From: Hydrogenophaga sp. | Lineage (GTDB): Bacteria > Pseudomonadota > Gammaproteobacteria > Burkholderiales > Burkholderiaceae_C | Direction: 5' to 3' | DNA: 5,055 nucleotides | Assembly (NCBI GenBank): GCA_011390855.1 | Contig: JAABRN010000187.1 | Span: 1 to 5,055, forward strand | Part shown: positions 1-5,055 of the stretch, piece after piece | Position numbering within the stretch: position 1 is the first letter of the stretch | How the letters are laid out: each line of letters starts with the position of its first letter | Notes under the pieces: model-generated | Databases searched by the model: none | What the model was told of the DNA's origin: nothing | The model's input: only the letters and a program-made list of their open reading frames with translations | Translations under genes and position numbers: made by a program

Positions 1-1
1 G

Positions 2-1717
2 GGAATTTCCCCTGTCTCTCTTGCTCGAGCCTGGACCGACTGGGTACTCAACCTGTCTGTGTCCCCGGGTTCAAGGGCACGCCTGAGAACAGAAGCACAG
101 GCACTCGGTCTGGCCTGGCTGAAAGAATCGCTGAGCAGCGCAGCGCCCCCATTGCAGCCCGGTGTGCCGGATGCCGCTGCGGCAGCAGACGCGCCACCCG
201 CCGAACCAGACCGGGCTCATCTGGCCAGTGACGCCCGCTTTGCCGGATCGGCATGGAACCAGTGGCCATGGAGTGCCATGGCATCGGCCAATCAGGCCTG
301 CGAGCGGTGGTGGTCCAGTGCGGCGGAGTTGCGTGGCATGGAGCCGCACTCCCGCGAGCAACTGCGGTTTTTTGCAAGGCAGTGGCTGGACATGGTCTCT
401 CCTGGAAACTGGCTTTTGTCCAATCCGGAAGCGCTGCAAAAAGCGGTGGACTCTCGCGGTCAGAGCGTGCTCAAGGGCATGGGACATGCGGTCGACGAAT
501 GGCGCGTGCGACACGGGCTGCAGCCATTGCAGCCCAGCGGTGAGGTGCTGGCACCGGGTAAAGGCCTGGCCATGACGCCCGGGCAGGTGGTGTTGCGCAA
601 CGACCTGATCGAGCTGATCCAGTACCAGCCTGCCACCGACAAGGTGTTGGCTGAGCCGGTGCTGATCATTCCGTCCTGCATCATGAAGTTCTACATCCTG
701 GACCTGTCGCCGCACAACTCCATGGTGCGCTGGCTGACCGAGCAAGGTCACACCGTGTACATCGTGTCCTGGCGCAACCCGGGGGAGAACGACGCATTGC
801 TGACACTGGATGACTACGTGCGCATGGGCGTGCTTGATGCACTGGAGCATGTGCACCTGGCCACAAAACAGCCAGTGCACCTCGCTGGCTATTGTCTTGG
901 CGGTACCTTCGCATCCATTGCGGCCGCTGCGCTCACGCGGCATGACCCGACGGATGGCGATGCCTCCCTCTTGGCCAGCCTGACGCTGATGGCTGCCGAA
1001 ACCGATTTTTCCGAACCGGGTGAGATGGGTGTTCTGATCGACACGGCCCAGGTGGAGATGCTCGAAGACATGATGGCCGAGCAGGGTTTCCTGAGTGGCC
1101 GGCAGATGGCCGGTTCCTTCCAGTTCCTGCATTCGCGCGAACTGGTGTGGTCACAGCGCACGCGCTCGGTGCTGATGGGGGAGGCGCCCTACAGCAACGA
1201 CCTGATGGCCTGGAACGCGGATGTGACGCGCCTGCCCGCTGTCATGCACAGCCAGTATCTGCGCCGCATGTACCTGGGCAACGATCTGGCTGAAGGGCGC
1301 TATGCGTTCGAGGGTGAGGTTGCATCACTGCATGACATCGACGTCCCGATATTCACGGTGGGCACCGTCAAGGACCATGTCTCGCCATGGCGATCGGTTT
1401 TCAAGATCCATCAGCTGGCGGACACGGACGTGACCTTTGTGCTCACGAATGGCGGTCATAACGCGGGTATCGTGTCCGAACCGGGTCACCCGGGGAGGCA
1501 TTACCAGTTGCTGACCACCGGACAGGCCGACAGGCGAACCACCCCGGACCAATGGGCAGCCATCGCCCCGCACCGCCAGGGGAGCTGGTGGGAGGCCTGG
1601 AGCGACTGGATGCGGGGGCGCGGCAGCGACGAGATGATCGACGCCCGCCAGCCGCCCGCTGACCCCGAACTGGGCGCGGCTCCCGGGCACTACGTGTTGC
1701 AGCGTTACGGAGACTGA
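2..1717 (+). CDS. phaC: PHA synthase (PhaC) family protein, alpha/beta-hydrolase fold; 5' end outside the window
   Basis: This is a poly(3-hydroxyalkanoate) synthase family protein, expected to join (R)-3-hydroxyacyl-CoA units into polyester on cytoplasmic granules. The frame is open to the left edge, giving 571 visible residues. A GTG at 59 could be read as a start, but the codons before it encode ISPVSLARAWTDWVLNLSV, typical of the PhaC N-terminal domain, so the true start lies upstream. The lipase-like box GYCLGG carries the nucleophile Cys at visible residue 298 (bases 893-895). The catalytic Asp is in KDHVSPW (residue 458) and the general-base His in GGHNAGIV (residue 486). Their spacing (160 and 28) nearly equals the 161 and 28 of the Cupriavidus class I enzyme (C319, D480, H508, from memory), which suggests about 21 residues are missing. 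The tail (GSWWEAW, then APGHYVL) fits a PhaC side branch rather than housekeeping PhaC1. One oddity is PSCIMKFYILDL where Trp is usual instead of the Cys. No PhaB or phasin gene is visible. The family call is firm; in vivo polymerase activity is inferred. Confidence 0.93.
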   Translation, partial: GISPVSLARAWTDWVLNLSVSPGSRARLRTEAQALGLAWLKESLSSAAPPLQPGVPDAAAAADAPPAEPDRAHLASDARFAGSAWNQWPWSAMASANQACERWWSSAAELRGMEPHSREQLRFFARQWLDMVSPGNWLLSNPEALQKAVDSRGQSVLKGMGHAVDEWRVRHGLQPLQPSGEVLAPGKGLAMTPGQVVLRNDLIELIQYQPATDKVLAEPVLIIPSCIMKFYILDLSPHNSMVRWLTEQGHTVYIVSWRNPGENDALLTLDDYVRMGVLDALEHVHLATKQPVHLAGYCLGGTFASIAAAALTRHDPTDGDASLLASLTLMAAETDFSEPGEMGVLIDTAQVEMLEDMMAEQGFLSGRQMAGSFQFLHSRELVWSQRTRSVLMGEAPYSNDLMAWNADVTRLPAVMHSQYLRRMYLGNDLAEGRYAFEGEVASLHDIDVPIFTVGTVKDHVSPWRSVFKIHQLADTDVTFVLTNGGHNAGIVSEPGHPGRHYQLLTTGQADRRTTPDQWAAIAPHRQGSWWEAWSDWMRGRGSDEMIDARQPPADPELGAAPGHYVLQRYGD

Positions 1718-1874
1718 TTCAGAGCAGGTCGCGTTGACCCGCAGTCGCCCGTATCGGGTTCGCCTTCCGTGAACAGGCTGCGTGGGCTTCAAGCCCCGGA
1801 GACCTGTGGATGCCAGCTTCTCTGGAAATGTCCAGCTCGGTGAATCTCTCGCTGTCAAGCCCACTCTCATACTT

Positions 1875-3053
1875 ATGCCTTCCCTGCTGCTCACGCTGAA
1901 TGCGGGCTCGTCGTCCCTCAAGTTCGCGGTCTACGAGGCCAATGAACAGCTGCCACTGCTCGCTGCCGGGCAGATTGAAAGCCTGGGTTCGCAGGCCACG
2001 TTTTCGGTCAAGAGCACGGCAGAGCCGCCCTCGAGCGCGCGCCTCTCTCCGGATTTGGGTGCAGGTGGTCATGAGGAGGCGGTCGGCGCGATCCTGGGTT
2101 GGCTGCAGCAGGTACACGCGGGCTCCAGCGTGGCGGCCGTGAGCCACCGTGTGGTGCACGGCGGTATTGAACATCTGGTTCCATCACGGATCAGTGATGC
2201 CCTGTTGGCCGATCTGGAGCGCCTCGTGCCACTCGCGCCTTTGCACCAGCCGCACAACCTTGCCGGCATTCGCGCCGCACGAGCAGCGTTTCCCGATGTG
2301 CCCCAGGTCGCCTGCTTCGATACCGCCTTTCACCGCAACCATCCGTTCGTTGCCGATACCTTTGCCCTGCCACGCAGCTTCTACGACGAAGGGATCCGGC
2401 GTTACGGGTTTCATGGGCTGTCCTACGAGTTCATCGCGCGACGCCTTCGCGCCTACGATCCGGTGCTCGCCCAGGGGCGCGTCGTGGTTGCGCACCTGGG
2501 CAACGGAGCCTCCATGTGCGCGATGCATGACGGCCGATCCATCGCATCCACCATGGGATTCACCGCGCTCGATGGCCTGCCCATGGGCACGCGTTGCGGT
2601 CAGCTGGACCCTGGCGTGGTGCTGTACCTGATGGCAGAGAAGGGCATGGACGCGGCATCCATCAGCGATCTGCTCTACCAGCAAGCAGGACTCAAGGGCA
2701 TTTCTGGCTTGTCGCACGATGTGCGTGAATTGCAGGTCTCGGACAGCCCCGCCGCGCGGGACGCCTTGGCGTACTTTGCCGATCGCGGCCGGCGCGAGAT
2801 CGGTGGTCTGGCGGCATGTCTGGGAGGACTGGACGCGCTGGTGCTCACCGGTGGTATCGGTGAAAACGCCTCGCAGGTGCGCGCCATGATGCTGTCGCGT
2901 ATGGAATGGATGGGGATTCGCATCGATCCTGAAGCCAACCAACGCAATGCCACTGTCATCAGCCACCCTTCATCCAAGGTGCAGGTCCTGGTTTTCAAGA
3001 CCGATGAAGAACACATGCTCGCCACCCACGCAGCCGAGTTGCTGTCACTTTGA
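1875..3053 (+). CDS. ackA: Acetate kinase (acetate/butyrate kinase family)
   Basis: Acetate kinase catalyses reversible acetyl-phosphate + ADP to acetate + ATP in the cytoplasm. With the ATG at 1875 it has 392 residues, close to the usual ~400, and begins directly with strand 1 and the signature LTLNAGSSSLKF (N9, S12). The active-site set, compared with the Methanosarcina enzyme from memory, is complete: R92 in SHRVVHGG, H124 in APLHQPHN, D149 in CFDTAFH, H180 in RYGFHG, N210 in HLGNGAS, R240 in MGTRCGQLDPG, the nucleotide loop LTGGIGENAS near 324-333, and the metal-site Glu in TDEEH (376-380). The frame is also open upstream to a GTG at 1782, but those 31 residues do not resemble the family, so ATG 1875 is preferred. 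I see no good Shine-Dalgarno sequence at either start. It lies 157 bp after phaC and 71 bp before fabI, plausibly in one transcript. The partner phosphotransacylase lies downstream on the other strand. Propionate or butyrate may also be substrates. Confidence 0.96.
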   Translation: MPSLLLTLNAGSSSLKFAVYEANEQLPLLAAGQIESLGSQATFSVKSTAEPPSSARLSPDLGAGGHEEAVGAILGWLQQVHAGSSVAAVSHRVVHGGIEHLVPSRISDALLADLERLVPLAPLHQPHNLAGIRAARAAFPDVPQVACFDTAFHRNHPFVADTFALPRSFYDEGIRRYGFHGLSYEFIARRLRAYDPVLAQGRVVVAHLGNGASMCAMHDGRSIASTMGFTALDGLPMGTRCGQLDPGVVLYLMAEKGMDAASISDLLYQQAGLKGISGLSHDVRELQVSDSPAARDALAYFADRGRREIGGLAACLGGLDALVLTGGIGENASQVRAMMLSRMEWMGIRIDPEANQRNATVISHPSSKVQVLVFKTDEEHMLATHAAELLSL

Positions 3054-3098
3054 ACCTGGAAACAGCAGTTGGGTTGAACCTGCCTCCACCCGCCATCG

Positions 3099-3118
3099 AC
3101 AACACCAAACACCACACA
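3099..3118 (+). promoter_or_regulatory. A/C-only leader just upstream of fabI
   Basis: Twenty consecutive bases contain only A and C, in otherwise GC-rich DNA, ending 6 bases before the fabI ATG at 3125. There is no purine-rich Shine-Dalgarno sequence here. An unstructured A/C stretch can act as a ribosome standby or S1-type enhancer site, and similar CA-rich leaders are targets of some small RNAs such as GcvB in enterobacteria. The composition is seen directly; either role is speculation. Confidence 0.3.
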
Positions 3119-3124
3119 TCGCCC

Positions 3125-3952
3125 ATGTTCACCGATCCCAACTCCATCGATCCCTTGCCCAAGGTCTGGGACGAAAACGCCCGCATCGGCGACATGCTCA
3201 AAGGCAAGCGCGGCCTGGTGGTGGGTGTCGCCAACGGCGACAGCATCGCTTTCGGCTGCGCGGCCAAACTGCGTGCCTTCGGTGCCGACATTGCGTTGAC
3301 TTACCTCAACGAAAAGAGCCGCACCTATGTCGAGCCGCTGGCGCGGCAGATCGACGCGACCCTTGTGCTTCCTCTGGACGTGACGCAGCCAGGGCAGATG
3401 CAGGCCTTGTTCGACAGGCTGAGAGACACCTGGGGCAGTCTCGACTTTGTCATTCATTCGATCGCGTTTGCACCCCGAGACGACTTGCACGGCCGCATCG
3501 TTGACTGCTCACAGTCCGGCTTCCTGCAGGCGATGCAGGTGTCGTGCCATTCGTTCATCGAGATGGCGCACCATGCCGAACCGCTCATGAACCCGGGCGG
3601 CGCCCTGGTCACGATGAGCTACTACGGCGCGGACAAGGTGGTCAACAACTACAACCTCATGGGCCCGGTGAAGGCAGCGCTGGAATCGGCCGTGCGCTAC
3701 ATGGCCAAGGAATTGGGCGAAAAGGACATCCGCGTCTTCGCCGTCTCGCCAGGGCCGCTGCGCACACGGGCAGCATCGGGCATTGCGCATTTCGACGAAC
3801 TCATCGACATGGCGGTTGCCCGGGCACCTGGTCACCGCCTGGTCGACATCGCGGAGGTGGGCCGCGCGGTGGCCTTTCTGGTGGGTGGCGGGGCCTCGGG
3901 CATGACCGGCGACGTGATCTACGTCGACGCTGGCTTGCACAACATGGCCTGA
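3125..3952 (+). CDS. fabI: Enoyl-ACP reductase, FabI type (SDR superfamily), with N-terminal extension
   Basis: FabI-type reductases use NAD(P)H to reduce the trans-2 double bond of enoyl thioesters, the last step of each fatty-acid elongation cycle. The ATG at 3125 gives 275 residues. A Rossmann start (GKRGLVVGVANGDSIAFG, 27-44) matches the E. coli FabI opening, so about 20 extra residues precede it, including LPKVWDENARIGD. The segment HSIAFAPRDD (111-120) follows the strand leading to the substrate pocket. The catalytic motif Tyr-X6-Lys is intact: Y176 and K183 in YNLMGPVK, with a second Tyr (Y166) ten residues before, as in E. coli Y146/Y156. SPGPLRTRAASGI (208-220) is the conserved loop next to the cofactor, and GMTGDVIYVDAG closes the fold. 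An in-frame TTG at 3050 overlaps the ackA stop but would add non-family sequence without a ribosome site, so it is rejected. The operon context with phaC and ackA suggests a specialised copy, perhaps acting on short enoyl-CoA; that part is inference. Confidence 0.93.
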   Translation: MFTDPNSIDPLPKVWDENARIGDMLKGKRGLVVGVANGDSIAFGCAAKLRAFGADIALTYLNEKSRTYVEPLARQIDATLVLPLDVTQPGQMQALFDRLRDTWGSLDFVIHSIAFAPRDDLHGRIVDCSQSGFLQAMQVSCHSFIEMAHHAEPLMNPGGALVTMSYYGADKVVNNYNLMGPVKAALESAVRYMAKELGEKDIRVFAVSPGPLRTRAASGIAHFDELIDMAVARAPGHRLVDIAEVGRAVAFLVGGGASGMTGDVIYVDAGLHNMA

Positions 3953-3957
3953 GCGAG

Positions 3958-3980
3958 CCGCCGTTGCGGGCGGATCTTTT
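3958..3980 (+). terminator. Probable intrinsic terminator after fabI
   Basis: Five bases after the fabI stop, CCGCC (3958-3962) can pair with GGCGG (3969-3973) around a six-base loop. The sequence ATCTTTT follows at 3974-3980. A short GC-rich stem followed by a T-rich tract is the form of a Rho-independent terminator for the plus-strand transcript. The stem has only five pairs and the T tract is interrupted, so it may be weak. It does not work for the minus strand, because no matching A-rich run precedes the stem. It ends exactly at the edge of the convergent gene's stop codon. Confidence 0.5.
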
Positions 3981-5055
3981 CAAGTCGCCTTGCGCTGTCC
4001 CCAGTGGGTGGCGTGATGTGCGACCAGCTGGGCCAGCAGCGCCGATGACACACGGGAGCGCGGGCCGTCAGCCCGGCTCGTGAGTGCGATCGGCACACGC
4101 GCACCCAGCACGATGCCCGAACCTGCTGCCCCCGCCAGGTACTCCAGTTGCTTGGCCAGCATGTTGCCGCTTTCCAGATCGGGCACGAGCAAGATGTCGG
4201 CCTGCCCGGCGACCTTTGAGTCGATCTGCTTGATCAGGGCGGCCTGGGCGGAAATGGCGTTGTCAAAAGCCAGCGGGCCGTCCAGCAGACCGCCACGGAT
4301 CTGCCCGCGGTCGGCCATTTTGCAAAGCGCTGCTGCATCCAGCGTCGAGGGCATGCTGGCGCTGACGTTCTCCACCGCCGCCAGCAAGGCCACGCGTGGC
4401 ACCTCAACCCCCAGCAGAAGGGCGAAATCGATGGCGTTTTGCACGATGTCCCGTTTCTCTTCCAGCGTCGGGCGGATATTGAGTGCAGCGTCGGTGATGA
4501 GAAGGGGCTTGCTGTAGAGCGGCACATCGAACCGGAACACGTGCGACATGCGCCGCTCCGTGCGCAGCTCTTTGCGCGCCAGCACAGCTTGAATCAACTC
4601 ATCGGTGTGCAGGCTGCCCTTCATCAGGCTCTCAGCCTTGCCCGCAGCGGCCATGGCCGCCGCATGCTCTGCCGCTGCGTGGCTGTGGGGTACGTCCACG
4701 ATCTCCATGCCATTCAGATCCAGGTCCCATTCTTCGGCGATGGCCCGGATGCGTGATTCGGGACCGATCAGCACAGGTAGAAGCAGCCCATACCCCGCGG
4801 CGTCCACCGCGCCCCTGAGCGAACCTTCATCGCAAGGGTGGACCACTGCGCAGCGCACCGCCGGCAGGGTGCGGACCATGGCGAGCAGGTCGTTGAACCG
4901 TGCCTCGGGATCAAACACCTGGATCTGCGGCAGGCTGCCACGGGGCATGCAGATCTTCAGGGGTGGCGCGAGCACCCGGGCGATGCCGCTGACGACCTTC
5001 TCGCCCTTCTGGTTGGTTGCCTCACAGGCCAGCTCGACGACTTTTTTGTGATCGT
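3980..5055 (-). CDS. Phosphate acetyl/butyryltransferase domain, C-terminal part of a probable MaoC-type enoyl-CoA hydratase/phosphotransacylase fusion; 5' end outside the window
   Basis: This domain transfers an acyl group between CoA and phosphate, giving the acyl-phosphate used by acetate kinase. The visible part is 357 residues, ending at a TGA read at 3982-3980. Family sequence includes VVHPCDEGSLRGAVDAA (about 70-86), SLMKGSLHTDELIQAV, LLITDAALNIRPTLEEK, NAIDFALLLGV, MPSTLDAAALCKMADRGQI, GGLLDGPLAFDNAIS, and the late VPDLESGNMLAKQLEYLAGA with GARVPIALTSRAD. A GTG at 4975 could be called as the start, but the frame stays open to the right edge. Those 26 residues (ELACEATNQKGEKVVSGIARV) resemble the last strands of a MaoC/hot-dog hydratase domain. 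I recognise this layout as the known bifunctional enoyl-CoA hydratase/phosphate acetyltransferase, with roughly 110 residues off-window. It converges on fabI with 27 bases between stop codons, so it is not in the phaC-ackA-fabI transcript. Acetyl versus butyryl preference cannot be told from sequence by eye. Confidence 0.9.
   Translation of the reverse strand, partial: DHKKVVELACEATNQKGEKVVSGIARVLAPPLKICMPRGSLPQIQVFDPEARFNDLLAMVRTLPAVRCAVVHPCDEGSLRGAVDAAGYGLLLPVLIGPESRIRAIAEEWDLDLNGMEIVDVPHSHAAAEHAAAMAAAGKAESLMKGSLHTDELIQAVLARKELRTERRMSHVFRFDVPLYSKPLLITDAALNIRPTLEEKRDIVQNAIDFALLLGVEVPRVALLAAVENVSASMPSTLDAAALCKMADRGQIRGGLLDGPLAFDNAISAQAALIKQIDSKVAGQADILLVPDLESGNMLAKQLEYLAGAAGSGIVLGARVPIALTSRADGPRSRVSSALLAQLVAHHATHWGQRKAT

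Noticed and set aside
71..1132. Long minus-strand open frame (353 codons) opposite phaC
   Set aside because: It is a mirror of a strongly conserved PhaC frame in GC-rich DNA, and its translation is rich in His, Arg and Gln with no recognisable motif.
1734..1762. TTGACC as a -35 promoter element before ackA
   Set aside because: The sequence 17 bases downstream (GGTTCG) is not a credible -10 element.
1782..1874. Upstream GTG start for ackA, adding 31 residues
   Set aside because: Acetate kinases begin just before the LTLNAGSSS strand. The extra residues do not match the family and no ribosome site precedes this GTG.
1719..2174. Minus-strand open frame covering the phaC-ackA spacer
   Set aside because: Most of it overlaps the conserved start of ackA, the translation is low in hydrophobic residues and shows no domain. 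I do not take it as a gene for the spacer.
2184..2966. Minus-strand open frame (260 codons) opposite ackA
   Set aside because: It lies wholly inside the well-supported acetate kinase gene and has no family resemblance.
3050..3124. TTG start for fabI overlapping the ackA stop, suggesting translational coupling
   Set aside because: It is a rare start codon with no Shine-Dalgarno sequence, and the added peptide is unlike FabI. The ATG at 3125 gives family-like sequence from near the start.
4605..5051. Plus-strand open frame opposite the transacylase gene
   Set aside because: It is antisense to a conserved PTA domain, and its Ser/Arg/Ala-rich translation looks like a shadow.

Overview
The window is GC-rich, densely coding bacterial DNA holding four metabolic genes: three on the plus strand, and one on the minus strand that converges on them. 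Protein sequence style, GC bias and gene content fit a beta-proteobacterium, most likely Burkholderiales and possibly Comamonadaceae. That placement is inference from recognised families, not from a marker gene. I see no mobile element, CRISPR array, tRNA, rRNA or prophage gene.

Layout. Positions 2-1717 (+) encode a PHA synthase (PhaC) family protein whose N-terminus lies left of the window. After a 157-bp spacer comes acetate kinase (ackA, 1875-3053 +). After a 71-bp spacer with a striking pure A/C run comes an enoyl-ACP reductase FabI homologue with an N-terminal extension (3125-3952 +). A small hairpin followed by a T-rich tract (3958-3980) can end this transcript. Positions 3980-5055 (-) encode a phosphate acetyl/butyryltransferase domain. 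Its reading frame continues off the right edge into what looks like the C-terminal tail of a MaoC-type enoyl-CoA hydratase domain, so the full gene is probably the known bifunctional hydratase/phosphotransacylase.

How they may work together. The phosphotransacylase turns an acyl-CoA into an acyl-phosphate, and the kinase turns that into the free acid plus ATP. PhaC polymerises (R)-3-hydroxyacyl-CoA. A MaoC-type hydratase interconverts (R)-3-hydroxyacyl-CoA and enoyl-CoA, and a FabI homologue reduces enoyl thioesters with NAD(P)H. Together they could link PHB storage, NADH disposal and substrate-level ATP formation, as would suit oxygen limitation. The individual families are well supported; the joint pathway is a hypothesis. 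Nothing in the window is a wholly unknown gene; the interest lies in the gene combination and a few local oddities.
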